A DNA stretch of 64,000 nt from RUG11247 sp045649485 (GTDB lineage Bacteria; Bacillota; Clostridia; Christensenellales; Aristaeellaceae): contig JAZRPZ010000088.1 of NCBI GenBank assembly GCA_045649485.1, positions 35,656 to 99,655 of the forward strand, read 5' to 3'. Positions within the stretch are counted from its first letter, which is position 1, and the number at the start of each line of letters is the position of its first letter. The translations under genes were made by a program, and so were the position numbers. Shown here in pieces: positions 38,836-47,266 of this stretch. The notes beneath the pieces were generated by a model that ran no database searches, was not told the DNA's origin, and saw nothing but the letters and a program-made list of their open reading frames with translations.

Positions 38836-38864
38836 AGTATACTCCATTTTGCAGGAGAATGCAA
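38836..38864 (-). promoter_or_regulatory. Promoter of the RpiR operon
   Basis: On the minus strand TTGCAT (38859-38864), 17-base spacer, TATACT (38836-38841). TTTGCAAATG (38828-38837 complement region) and TTGCAGGAGAATGCAA (38850-38864) contain inverted half-sites that could be an RpiR operator. Confidence 0.58.
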
Positions 38865-38976
38865 GCCTTTCGGGCAAATTTATTCATTATTATAAGAAAT
38901 GACTATTAAAAATGAATCTGAGCGGGAGTGTTGTCAGCAGAATGAATTTATTGATGCGTTTTGTTAAAAATCAGTA

Positions 38977-39005
38977 TTGTAAAGTTTGTGATTATATGGT
39001 ATCAT
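38977..39005 (+). promoter_or_regulatory. Promoter of the GH127-GH172 operon
   Basis: TTGTAA (38977-38982), 17-base spacer, TATCAT (39000-39005). The ATG at 39024 follows a TGAGGTGAT site. The 38800-39023 gap between the divergent genes is AT-rich and otherwise holds only the RpiR promoter. Confidence 0.55.
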
Positions 39006-39023
39006 CCGATTGAGGTGATATGC

Positions 39024-40874
39024 ATGGATAAGCATACTGATATCGGAAGAAACAACGTACGTCTGACAGGCGGTTTCTGGAAAAAATGGCGCGATAATGC
39101 CCGCGAAAAGGGCCTTATGTCCGTGTATGAACGCTTCAGTGAAACCGGCAGATTCGGTGCGCTGGATTTTGATGCGGAGAAGATACGGCCTCATATTTTC
39201 TGGGACAGCGATATAGCCAAGTGGTTTGAGGCGGCGGCTTATCTTCTGATGGACAAGCCGGATGCAGCGCTTGAGGCGATCATCGATGAATGCGTGGAGA
39301 AAATCGCCGCACATCAGCGTGAAGACGGCTATTTCAATATGTATTTTGATACAATTGAACCCGATGCAAGGTTTACCCGATATACCGACCATGAACTTTA
39401 TGACCTGGGTCACCTCATAGAGGCTGCCGTGGCATATTATGAAGCCACCGGAAAAGACAGGTTCATGCAGCTGATGATAAAATACTGCGAACTTGTGGAC
39501 AGAGTGTTTAGGGTGGAGCATTCCGCAGCATTTGATACCCCCGGTCATGAGGAGATAGAGCTTGCGCTTTTCAAGCTTTACCGCGCAACAAATGATGAGC
39601 GCTGGCTTACGCTTATGCGCTATTTCATCGACAAGCGCGGCAATTCCGATAAGGATAAGACCTATGATGCATACGGCACAAACAGATATTCTCAGGCGCA
39701 TATACCCGTGCGTGAACAGACCACCGCGGAAGGTCACTCGGTGCGCGCATGCTATCTCTATGCCGGCATGGCAGACCTTGCATGGCAGGATGATGACGAA
39801 GCACTGAAGAAAGCCTGCGAAGCATTGTTTGAAAATATTGCCCGCAAGCGCATGTATATTACCGGCGGCATCGGCTCGAGCCATGTTGGAGAGGCGTTCA
39901 CCTTTGATTACGACCTTATGAACCGCACCGCATATGCTGAGACCTGCGCTTCGCTGGCCCTTGCACTCTTTGCAAGGCGCATGAGCCGCATTCAGCCGAA
40001 GGGCGAATATGCGGATATAGCAGAAATCGCGCTGTACAACGGTATGCTGGCGGGCGTGTCGCTGGATACCACGGCGTTCTTCTATGAAAATCCGCTGGAG
40101 ATACATCCGGATATTATCAAGTTCAACGATACCTATGTGGCGGCAAAGGAACACATGCCCATCTCACGCCGCAAGAAGGTATTCGATTGCTCCTGCTGCC
40201 CGCCAAATGTGCTGAGACTTATCGGCTCAGTTGAGGAATTCGCCTTTGCCCAATATGATGAGGGTATTTACATCCATCACTATATGGGCTGCGAGGCAGA
40301 CACGGCTTTCGGCAGGATAGAAATGACCACCGGTTATCCCTTCGAGGGAAAGACGGAAATAAAGCTTCCCGCCGGCAGCTATACCGCTGCGCTCAGGATT
40401 CCCGGCTGGTGCCGCAAGTGGAATATCAATATAAACGGCGCTGCTGCCGAATACAGCATCTGCGATGGATATGCGCGTATTTGCCGCGAATGGGCCGATG
40501 GCGATGTGATTACCGTTGAACTGGATATGCCCGTGCGCTTCATGCAGGCTCATCCCGCACTGCATGACGACTGCGGCAGAGTCACGGTTATGCGCGGACC
40601 TATCGTATACTGCCTTGAGGAATGCGATAACGGAAAGTGGCTGAAGGATATCCGTATCTGCGCGGATGGCGAGCGCAGCATCGTATATAATGAAGAACTC
40701 GGCGTACCCGCGGTGGTCATTCCCGCAACGCGCAGGGAATGGGCCGATGCAGACGCGCTCTATGCGGAATACACGCCCGTACGCAAAGCAACGCAGGCAT
40801 ATTTCATTCCGTTCTATGCATGGGCAAATCGCGAAGAAGGCGAAATGCTGGTATGGACGGATATCGACAGATAA
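39024..40874 (+). CDS. GH127 family glycosidase (beta-L-arabinofuranosidase type)
   Basis: A 616-residue cytoplasmic enzyme. An (alpha/alpha)6 barrel (about 1-400) begins VRLTGGFWKKWRDNAR; YFNMYFDT, DHELYDLGHLIEAAVAYYEAT and TGGIGSSHVGEAFTFDYDL are family motifs. The zinc-thiolate site of characterised HypBA1 can be matched: E306 and C308 in AYAETC, C391 and C392 in DCSCCPPN; E290 in GEAF falls exactly 16 residues before E306, as does the acid/base of HypBA1. The C-terminal part is a beta-sandwich (YTAALRIPGWCRKWN). It removes non-reducing furanosides, most likely beta-L-arabinofuranose. I chose ATG 39024 for its ribosome binding site; an upstream TTG is weaker. Confidence 0.92.
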   Translation: MDKHTDIGRNNVRLTGGFWKKWRDNAREKGLMSVYERFSETGRFGALDFDAEKIRPHIFWDSDIAKWFEAAAYLLMDKPDAALEAIIDECVEKIAAHQREDGYFNMYFDTIEPDARFTRYTDHELYDLGHLIEAAVAYYEATGKDRFMQLMIKYCELVDRVFRVEHSAAFDTPGHEEIELALFKLYRATNDERWLTLMRYFIDKRGNSDKDKTYDAYGTNRYSQAHIPVREQTTAEGHSVRACYLYAGMADLAWQDDDEALKKACEALFENIARKRMYITGGIGSSHVGEAFTFDYDLMNRTAYAETCASLALALFARRMSRIQPKGEYADIAEIALYNGMLAGVSLDTTAFFYENPLEIHPDIIKFNDTYVAAKEHMPISRRKKVFDCSCCPPNVLRLIGSVEEFAFAQYDEGIYIHHYMGCEADTAFGRIEMTTGYPFEGKTEIKLPAGSYTAALRIPGWCRKWNININGAAAEYSICDGYARICREWADGDVITVELDMPVRFMQAHPALHDDCGRVTVMRGPIVYCLEECDNGKWLKDIRICADGERSIVYNEELGVPAVVIPATRREWADADALYAEYTPVRKATQAYFIPFYAWANREEGEMLVWTDIDR

Positions 40875-40901
40875 ACACATATATTGAAGGGAGAAAATAC
40901 C

Positions 40902-41963
40902 ATGCTGGATAAGCTTACCAAGATCCGTAAATCCAAGACCCGTTCCATCAGCGCAGAGAATCCCACCGGCGCACCCGGTATGGGCGGACGCGCGACTCTT
41001 GCCGAGGGAATTGCCGCAAGCGCTGCTCGTGACCTGGGCACCGGCTGGAAGGTAAATCCCTACATCCGTATTCCCGCGAAGGAGACCTGGACTCTGGCTG
41101 ATATCGAGGGTCCCGGCGTTATCAACCACATCTGGCTCACTCCTACCGGACGCTGGAGAGATCTTATCATCCGCTTCTACTGGGACGGCAGCGATACTCC
41201 TTCCGTAGAATGCCCCGTAGGCGATTTCTTCTGCATGGGCTGGAACGAATATTCTCAGATAAATTCCATACCTGTGTGTGTAAATCCCGGCAGCGCATTC
41301 AATTGTTACTGGGAGATGCCCTTCCGCAAGAACTGCAGGATCACCATGGAAAATATCTCCGATGAGCCGCTGGTAGTATACTATCAGATCGATTATGCAC
41401 TCGAGGAAGTTGACGAGGATGCCGCATATTTCCATGCACAGTTCCGCCGCGTGAACCCGCTGCCCTACAAGGAAGTCTATACCATAGTTGACGGTATCGA
41501 GGGCGAAGGTCAGTATGTGGGCACCTACATGGCTTGGGGCGTAAACAACAACGGCTGGTGGGGCGAAGGCGAGATAAAGTTCTTCATCGATGATGATGAC
41601 GAATATCCCACCATCTGCGGCACCGGCACCGAGGATTACTTCTGCGGTTCCTACAATTTCGAAAATCCCCACACCCATGATAAGTACGAAGGCTTCTCCA
41701 ATCCCTATACCGGTCTGCAGGTGGTAAAAACCAATGTGCTGTACACCAGCCAGAAACGTTTCGGTCTGTACAGATTCCACATTACCGACCCCGTGCGCTT
41801 TGAAAAGAAGCTGAAGGTAACCATTCAGGCGCTGGGCTGGCGCAGCGGCGGACGTTATCTGCCCATGCAGGACGATATTGCATCCGTGGCTTTCTGGTAT
41901 CAGAAGGAGCCCGCAAAGAATTTCCCCAAGCTGCCCGACAGGGATTATCTTGAGGTGATCTGA
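40902..41963 (+). CDS. GH172 family glycosidase (formerly DUF2961)
   Basis: A 353-residue protein of the double jelly-roll DUF2961/GH172 family. IEGPGVINHIWLTPTGRWRDLIIRFYWD, VGDFFCMG and GEGEIKFFIDDDDEYPTI-x-GTGTEDYF are the family motifs; Glu222/Glu224 and Glu244 lie where the catalytic glutamates of GH172 alpha-D-fructo/arabinofuranosidases fall. No signal peptide; such enzymes assemble as trimers. It begins 27 bases after the GH127 gene with GAAGGGAG upstream, so the two should be co-expressed and attack furanosides of different configuration. Substrate not provable here. Confidence 0.9.
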   Translation: MLDKLTKIRKSKTRSISAENPTGAPGMGGRATLAEGIAASAARDLGTGWKVNPYIRIPAKETWTLADIEGPGVINHIWLTPTGRWRDLIIRFYWDGSDTPSVECPVGDFFCMGWNEYSQINSIPVCVNPGSAFNCYWEMPFRKNCRITMENISDEPLVVYYQIDYALEEVDEDAAYFHAQFRRVNPLPYKEVYTIVDGIEGEGQYVGTYMAWGVNNNGWWGEGEIKFFIDDDDEYPTICGTGTEDYFCGSYNFENPHTHDKYEGFSNPYTGLQVVKTNVLYTSQKRFGLYRFHITDPVRFEKKLKVTIQALGWRSGGRYLPMQDDIASVAFWYQKEPAKNFPKLPDRDYLEVI

Positions 41964-42026
41964 GACATACGCGCTGCGCGTTTCACAGATTGAAGTCCAA
42001 AAATAGGGAATAATTATCAGACAGAG

Positions 42027-42057
42027 TGTCGTGTTCGCAAAGAACACGACATTTTGT
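42027..42057 (+). terminator. Terminator after the GH172 gene
   Basis: TGTCGTGTTC-GCAAA-GAACACGACA is a perfect 10-base stem followed by TTTTGT. Confidence 0.85.
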
Positions 42058-42086
42058 CATTAAAAATGAATAACTTTATGCAGTTC

Positions 42087-42115
42087 TTGATGTTAAGGAG
42101 AGTTTATGTTATAAT
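42087..42115 (+). promoter_or_regulatory. Promoter of the rnf operon
   Basis: TTGATG (42087-42092), 17-base spacer, TATAAT (42110-42115), about 44 bases before rnfC. Confidence 0.62.
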
Positions 42116-42158
42116 GAGTTAACATTGATTTACTGCGCACGAAGGGATTTTAGTGATA

Positions 42159-43466
42159 ATGAAGATCTTTTCTTTTGCAGGCGGAATACATCCAAAGGAG
42201 ACGATGGGCGGCAAACACATAACCGGAGCCATTCCTGTTTTTGACGCAGCCCCGCCTTCTACAGTGGCGATATCTCTGAGTCAGCATGTGGGTTCACCAT
42301 GCCGTCCTATAGTAAAGCCCGGTCAGCGTGTACTGATGGGTGAGAAGGTAGGCGAACCTACAGGTGCGATGGGTGCGCCCGTGCATTCCTCCGTATCGGG
42401 CAAGGTAAAAGGCATACAGCAGCGCACCATAGCAAGCGGAGCCCGAGTCGACTGCATTATTATTGAAAATGACGGTCTTGATGAGACCGTGAAAGATACC
42501 ATAAAATTCGAAGACCCCATGAATGCGGACAGGGATGAGCTTCTTAAAGCTATCCGTGAGGCCGGTCTGGTCGGTCTGGGCGGCGCGGCATTTCCGCTGC
42601 AGATAAAACTTTCGCCGCCTGCCGACAAGAAAATAGAATATCTGCTCGTAAACGGAGCCGAATGCGAACCGTATCTGACCAGCGACCATCGCATGATGGT
42701 GGAAAATCCCGAAGGGGTCATAGACGGTGCGCTGATTGCTGCGCGTATTCTGGGAGCAAAGTATGTAAAGATAGGCGTGGAGCTTAATAAGCCCGACGCT
42801 ATTTTGGCATTGAAGGAACATGCGGTAAACGGCATAGAAGTATGTCCGCTCAGGGTCAAATATCCGCAGGGCGGCGAAAAGCAGCTGATCCGTGCACTTG
42901 CAAACCGTATGGTACCTTCAGGCAAGCTGCCGATGGATGTAGGCTGTGTGGTAATGAATGTATCCACTGCAGCACAGCTTTCGAGATCCATGCGCACAGG
43001 CATGCCCTGCATTGACCGCGTGGTGACCGTTACCGGACTTGTGAATAAGCCCTGTAATATGCGCGTGCGCGTAGGTGCGGATATAGGCAGCCTGGTTGAG
43101 CAGGCGGGCGGCGGTCTGCCCGATGCCGACAGAGTGATTCTGGGCGGTCCCATGATGGGTATGGGCGCTTACAACATGAATACTCCCGTGCTGAAAGCAA
43201 CAGGCGGTGTAATGCTGCTGAAGGGAAAGAAACGTCCGCCCGAAACAAGCTGCATACGCTGTGCAAGCTGTGTGTCGGCCTGTCCTATGGGTCTGATGCC
43301 GCTGACCATATATGCTATGGGAAAGAAAAAGCTTTTCCGTGAGGCAGTGGAAAAAGAACATGCGCTGGATTGCATGGAGTGCGGCAGCTGCGCCTATGAG
43401 TGCCCCGCAAAGCTTCCGCTTGTACATATGATACGCGTGGTAAAGCGCGCAGGAAGGGAGAAGTGA
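42159..43466 (+). CDS. rnfC: Rnf complex subunit C (NADH-binding, FeS)
   Basis: A 435-residue peripheral subunit that links NAD(H) to the Rnf ion pump. MKIFSFAGGIHPKE is the RnfC start; GLVGLGGAAFPLQIKL and YLLVNGAECEPYLTSDHR form the FMN/NADH-binding domain; two 4Fe-4S motifs follow, CIRCASCVSACP and CMECGSCAYECP. I chose ATG 42159 on family grounds, but GTG 42153 is better spaced from GAAGGGA and would add two residues. It is first in the order C-D-G-E-A-B typical of Clostridia. Confidence 0.95.
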   Translation: MKIFSFAGGIHPKETMGGKHITGAIPVFDAAPPSTVAISLSQHVGSPCRPIVKPGQRVLMGEKVGEPTGAMGAPVHSSVSGKVKGIQQRTIASGARVDCIIIENDGLDETVKDTIKFEDPMNADRDELLKAIREAGLVGLGGAAFPLQIKLSPPADKKIEYLLVNGAECEPYLTSDHRMMVENPEGVIDGALIAARILGAKYVKIGVELNKPDAILALKEHAVNGIEVCPLRVKYPQGGEKQLIRALANRMVPSGKLPMDVGCVVMNVSTAAQLSRSMRTGMPCIDRVVTVTGLVNKPCNMRVRVGADIGSLVEQAGGGLPDADRVILGGPMMGMGAYNMNTPVLKATGGVMLLKGKKRPPETSCIRCASCVSACPMGLMPLTIYAMGKKKLFREAVEKEHALDCMECGSCAYECPAKLPLVHMIRVVKRAGREK

Positions 43467-43467
43467 G

Positions 43468-44403
43468 ATGGAACATAAGCTGAAAATATCATCGTCTCCC
43501 CATATCCATCGCAGCCGTACAACTACGACTATTATGCTGGATGTAATAATCGCGCTGCTGCCTGCGGGCATCATGGGCGTTGTATGGTTTGGCATGCGTG
43601 CAGCATTGGTGATACTGGTTGCTGTGCTGGCGGCAGTGATGAGTGAATTCTTTTATAATAAGTATGCCAAAAGACCGCAGACCGTCACCGACCTGAGCGC
43701 GGTTGTTACCGGCATGCTGCTGGCGTACAATCTGCCTGTGGACGTGCCTGTGTGGATGCCTGCGGTAGGATCAGCCATTGCAATACTGCTGGTAAAGATG
43801 ATCTTTGGCGGTATCGGCTGTAATTTTGTGAATCCCGCCCTTGCTGCGAGGGCTATTCTCATGACGTCATGGGTCGAGCATATGTCCGGCGATGCATTCC
43901 TTGTGGATATCACCGGAATAGATGCGGTCGCGAGCGCAACCCCTATGGCAAGCGAATTTTCCGCAATGGAGCTGCTCATAGGTCAGGCGCCCGGCTGTAT
44001 CGGCGAAGTCAGCCGCATTGCCTTGATCGCGGGTGGAATATATCTGCTGATAAGAAAGATAATCACCTGGCATATCCCGGTTACGATGCTCGGCACGGTG
44101 TTCCTTATGTCGCTTATTACCACCGGCAGGCTGTGGGGCGGCGTAGATGCCGCTGCATATCAGCTTATTTCCGGCGGACTTATGCTGGGCGCGTGGTTTA
44201 TGGCGACCGACTACACCACTTCGCCTGCATCCGTTGCGGGAAAGCTAATTTTCGGCGTGGGCTGCGGAATCATCGCATACTGCATACGCAGATTTTCTGC
44301 TATGGCCGAGGGTGTCAGCTACTCCATACTGTTCATGAATCTGTTCGTGCCGCTTATCGACCGCTATGTGCGGCCCGGAAGGAGGGGCAGGAAGGATGCG
44401 TGA
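43468..44403 (+). CDS. rnfD: Rnf complex subunit D
   Basis: A 311-residue integral membrane subunit with about ten hydrophobic segments. ISSSPHIHRSRTTTTIMLDV is the conserved N-terminus; GGIGCNFVNPALAARAILM and FMATDYTTSP are NqrB/RnfD motifs. The flavin-threonine site reads SATPMA (residues about 155-160), matching the S/G-AT-P-L/M pattern for covalent FMN. It starts 1 base after rnfC with GGGAGAAG upstream; its 3' end overlaps rnfG by 8 bases. Confidence 0.95.
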   Translation: MEHKLKISSSPHIHRSRTTTTIMLDVIIALLPAGIMGVVWFGMRAALVILVAVLAAVMSEFFYNKYAKRPQTVTDLSAVVTGMLLAYNLPVDVPVWMPAVGSAIAILLVKMIFGGIGCNFVNPALAARAILMTSWVEHMSGDAFLVDITGIDAVASATPMASEFSAMELLIGQAPGCIGEVSRIALIAGGIYLLIRKIITWHIPVTMLGTVFLMSLITTGRLWGGVDAAAYQLISGGLMLGAWFMATDYTTSPASVAGKLIFGVGCGIIAYCIRRFSAMAEGVSYSILFMNLFVPLIDRYVRPGRRGRKDA

Positions 44404-44941
44404 TACCGTAAAGCTTGCCGTGAGGCTTATGGCCTTTGCAATGGTGGCGGCGCTGCTGCTTGCAGTGGTAAATGCTTTCACTGCAGGACGCATTGAGCGC
44501 AATACGCGTGAAAAGATAAATGCCGCCCGCCGTGAGGTAATCGGCGATTATGTATTTGAAGAGGCTGATGCAGATATTTCCGGCGCAAAGTACATAACAG
44601 GCGTATATCGTGCGAAGGACGGTGAGGAATGCGCGGGTTATGTGTATGAACTTGAATCCCGCGGCTATGGCGGCACCATATATCTGTGCCTCGGAATTGA
44701 CAGCAGCGGTGCCGTAACAGGGGTAAAGGTTTCAAGCCATGTTGAGACGAAGGGCCTGGGCACCGAAGCGGAAGGAAAGTTCATGGCGGATTTTAACGGA
44801 ATGAATGCTTCCGCAGGCGCTGCGCTGCAGGTGGACGGAATTTCCGGAGCGACCATTTCTTCGAATGCAGTTATAAATGCTGTTGATGAAGCGCTTGCGC
44901 ATTATGATAAATACTTTGCACAGGAGGCGGTTGCGCAGTGA
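44396..44941 (+). CDS. rnfG: Rnf complex subunit G
   Basis: A 181-residue subunit with one N-terminal membrane helix (LMAFAMVAALLLAVVNAFTA) and an extracytoplasmic FMN-binding domain. The covalent flavin site is SGATISS near residue 153 (threonine carries FMN through a phosphoester bond). I chose ATG 44396, whose AAGGAGGGGCAGGA region supplies the ribosome binding site; it overlaps the rnfD stop by 8 bases, so translation is coupled. Confidence 0.95.
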   Translation: MRDTVKLAVRLMAFAMVAALLLAVVNAFTAGRIERNTREKINAARREVIGDYVFEEADADISGAKYITGVYRAKDGEECAGYVYELESRGYGGTIYLCLGIDSSGAVTGVKVSSHVETKGLGTEAEGKFMADFNGMNASAGAALQVDGISGATISSNAVINAVDEALAHYDKYFAQEAVAQ

Positions 44942-45552
44942 ACAGGTTTGAACCGTACAAGCGGATTTTCCTGAACGGCATATTCGATGAAAACCCAACC
45001 TTCCGCCTGGTGCTTGGTATGTGTCCCACCCTTGCAATAACATACCGTGCTTCAAACGGTATCGGCATGGGACTTGCCACCACGTTTGTACTGGTGTTTT
45101 CCAATCTTGTAATATCGCTGATGCGGAATATGATTCCCGAAAAGATACGAATCCCTTCGTTTATTATAATCATCGCTACATTTGTTACCATTGTAGAGAT
45201 GGTAATGCACGCTTTTTTGCCCGAGCTTTACGATACGCTGGGCGTGTTCATATCGCTCATAGTTGTAAACTGCATAATATTCGCACGTGCGGAAGCCTTT
45301 GCATTCAAGAATCCTCCGCTGAAAAGTGCGGTGGACGGACTGGGCATGGGTCTTGGATTCACGTTTGCCATTACCATAGTGGCGGCTATTCGTGAACTGC
45401 TGGGCAGCGGTACGGTATTCGGTACGCAGCTGATGCCTCCGGGATATGAACCCATGGCTTTTGCAACTTCTCCTGCCGGAGGATTTGTGATACTTGGTCT
45501 TACAATGGCAGTTGTCAATAAGATATTCGCCGGGAAGGAGGCCGCAAAATGA
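44938..45552 (+). CDS. rnfE: Rnf complex subunit E
   Basis: A 204-residue integral membrane subunit with about six segments (NqrD/RnfE family). NGIFDENPTFRLVLGMCPTLAIT is the conserved start, containing the membrane cysteine thought to take part in the intramembrane FeS site shared with RnfA. ELLGSGTVFGTQLMPPGYEP is also conserved. The start is GTG 44938, overlapping the rnfG stop (GTGA), with CAGGAGGCGG upstream. Confidence 0.95.
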   Translation: MNRFEPYKRIFLNGIFDENPTFRLVLGMCPTLAITYRASNGIGMGLATTFVLVFSNLVISLMRNMIPEKIRIPSFIIIIATFVTIVEMVMHAFLPELYDTLGVFISLIVVNCIIFARAEAFAFKNPPLKSAVDGLGMGLGFTFAITIVAAIRELLGSGTVFGTQLMPPGYEPMAFATSPAGGFVILGLTMAVVNKIFAGKEAAK

Positions 45553-46118
45553 AACTGATTCTCATTCTTGTAGGCTCCATGCTGGTGAATAACTTCGTAA
45601 TGAACCGCTTCTATGGCTGCTGTCCTTTCCTGGGAGTTTCCCGCAAGGTCGAAACGGCGATGGGTATGGGCATGGCGGTCACTTTCGTAATAACCGTAGC
45701 TTCTCTGGTGACCTACTTTGTGCGTCAGCTGCTGGTGGTCGCCGGCATAGAATATCTGCAGACCATAGCGTTTATACTGGTAATTGCAGTGCTGGTGCAG
45801 GTGGTTGAATCCGCACTGCGCAAGCTGAGTCCCTCGCTGTATCAGTCGCTGGGTGTGTATCTGCCGCTCATTACCACAAACTGCGCTGTGCTTGGCGCTA
45901 CGATAATGAACGTGGACGAGGGCTATAATCTCATCGAATCCGTAGTCAACGGCTTCGGCGCTTCGCTGGGATTCATGCTGGCGATAGTGCTTTTTGCCGG
46001 TATCCGCGAACGCATGGAGCTTTCGGATATGCCCGAGTGGATGCAGGGATTTCCCGGCGCGCTCATATCTGCCGGTCTTATGGCCATAGCATTCTCCGGT
46101 TTTGCCGGAATGATATGA
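45549..46118 (+). CDS. rnfA: Rnf complex subunit A
   Basis: A 189-residue integral membrane subunit (NqrE/RnfA family). VNNFVMNRFYGCCPFLGVSRK is the conserved start with the membrane cysteines that pair with those of RnfE; LPLITTNCAVLG carries a second conserved cysteine. ATG 45549 overlaps the rnfE stop (ATGA) and follows AAGGAGGCC. Confidence 0.96.
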   Translation: MKLILILVGSMLVNNFVMNRFYGCCPFLGVSRKVETAMGMGMAVTFVITVASLVTYFVRQLLVVAGIEYLQTIAFILVIAVLVQVVESALRKLSPSLYQSLGVYLPLITTNCAVLGATIMNVDEGYNLIESVVNGFGASLGFMLAIVLFAGIRERMELSDMPEWMQGFPGALISAGLMAIAFSGFAGMI

Positions 46119-46131
46119 GGAGGGATGCGTA

Positions 46132-47148
46132 ATGTTTGCTGATATTCTCATCCCTGCGGTGCTGATAGGTATTCTTGGAATGTTTTTCGGCGTGATCATC
46201 GCCGTTACAGGAAAGCTCTTTGCCGTGAAGGAAGACCCTGTAAAGGAAGCGGTACGCGCGCTGCTGCCCGGCGCCAACTGCGGCGGCTGCGGCTTTGCCG
46301 GCTGCGATAATTACGCGCAGGCTGTGGCTGAAGGAAAGGCTGAGCCGAATTGCTGTCCCGTTGCCGGTCAGAAGGCGGCGGAGGAGATAGGACGTCTGGT
46401 TGGCCGTGATGTGCAGCCGACCGATAAAAAGGTGGCGCTGGTGCGCTGTCAGGGCGATACCGATGCCTGCGGCATACGCTTTGATTACGACGGCCCCAAT
46501 ACCTGCCGCGCTGCTTCCCTTGCCGCAATGGGCGATAAGAGCTGTCAGTATTCCTGCCTCGGCTTCGGTGATTGTGCCGCTGCATGTGCCTTTGGCGCGA
46601 TAGTGATAGAAGAGGGCAGGATAGCCCGCATAGATCAGGAAAAATGTACCGGATGCGGCGTGTGTGTGAAGAACTGTCCCCGCTCTGTAATAAGCCTTGT
46701 GCCGCAGAAACTGGCAGTGCATTGTGTATGCTCGGCCCGTGAAAAGGCACAGACGGTGCGCGAAAACTGCGTTTCCGGATGCATTACCTGCGGTAAATGC
46801 GTAAAGGTATGTCACTTCGGTGCGATAACGCTGAAGAACAATCTGCCCGAGATAAATTACGCACGCTGCATGGGCTGCATGCAATGTGCCGACAGTTGTC
46901 CCACCGGCGCGCTGAAGGCAAATGAACAGCTGCGCAGACACGCGATGATTCATTATCCCGAATGCACGGGCTGTGATATCTGTTCCGATGTGTGCCATTT
47001 CGGCGCGATAATAGGCAAGGAAGGCGAAAGCCATTCCGTAATCGAATGGAACTGCGTAGGATGCGGCTGGTGTTCAGAGGTGTGTCCTCACGGCTGCATA
47101 GAGATGCTGCCGGGCGGTCCATTCAAGAAAAACAAAGCTCAACAATAA
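46132..47148 (+). CDS. rnfB: Rnf complex subunit B (polyferredoxin)
   Basis: A 338-residue subunit that accepts electrons from reduced ferredoxin. An N-terminal membrane helix is followed by the 4Fe-4S domain ANCGGCGFAGC ... CCPVAG. Then come ferredoxin motifs CTGCGVCVKNCP, CITCGKCVKVCHF, CMGCMQCADSCP, CTGCDICSDVCHF and CVGCGWCSEVCP, plus earlier cysteines (YSCLGFGDCAAAC), making an unusually cluster-rich form similar in size to that of Acetobacterium. It has GAGGAGGG upstream and ends the operon before a strong terminator. Confidence 0.96.
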   Translation: MFADILIPAVLIGILGMFFGVIIAVTGKLFAVKEDPVKEAVRALLPGANCGGCGFAGCDNYAQAVAEGKAEPNCCPVAGQKAAEEIGRLVGRDVQPTDKKVALVRCQGDTDACGIRFDYDGPNTCRAASLAAMGDKSCQYSCLGFGDCAAACAFGAIVIEEGRIARIDQEKCTGCGVCVKNCPRSVISLVPQKLAVHCVCSAREKAQTVRENCVSGCITCGKCVKVCHFGAITLKNNLPEINYARCMGCMQCADSCPTGALKANEQLRRHAMIHYPECTGCDICSDVCHFGAIIGKEGESHSVIEWNCVGCGWCSEVCPHGCIEMLPGGPFKKNKAQQ

Positions 47149-47150
47149 TC

Positions 47151-47188
47151 AGAAACACTCCGCGGAAAAATCTGCGGAGTGTTTCTTT
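47151..47188 (+). terminator. Terminator of the rnf operon
   Basis: AGAAACACTCCGC pairs with GCGGAGTGTTTCT around a 10-base loop, followed by TTTACTTT. Confidence 0.85.
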
Positions 47189-47198
47189 ACTTTACTAC

Positions 47199-47227
47199 TT
47201 TACTTCTTTAGAATAATGGTGTATAAT
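47199..47227 (+). promoter_or_regulatory. Promoter of proBA
   Basis: TTTACT (47199-47204), 17-base spacer, TATAAT (47222-47227), 39 bases before proB. No T-box-like leader fits in this short space. Confidence 0.5.
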
Positions 47228-47266
47228 CGACTATAATTTTTAATGGACATTGGCGGTGAAATTTGT

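Noticed and set aside
47151..47266. Possible T-box or proline-responsive leader before proBA
   Set aside because: The space between the rnf terminator and proB is only about 80 bases and shows no specifier stem or T-box sequence.
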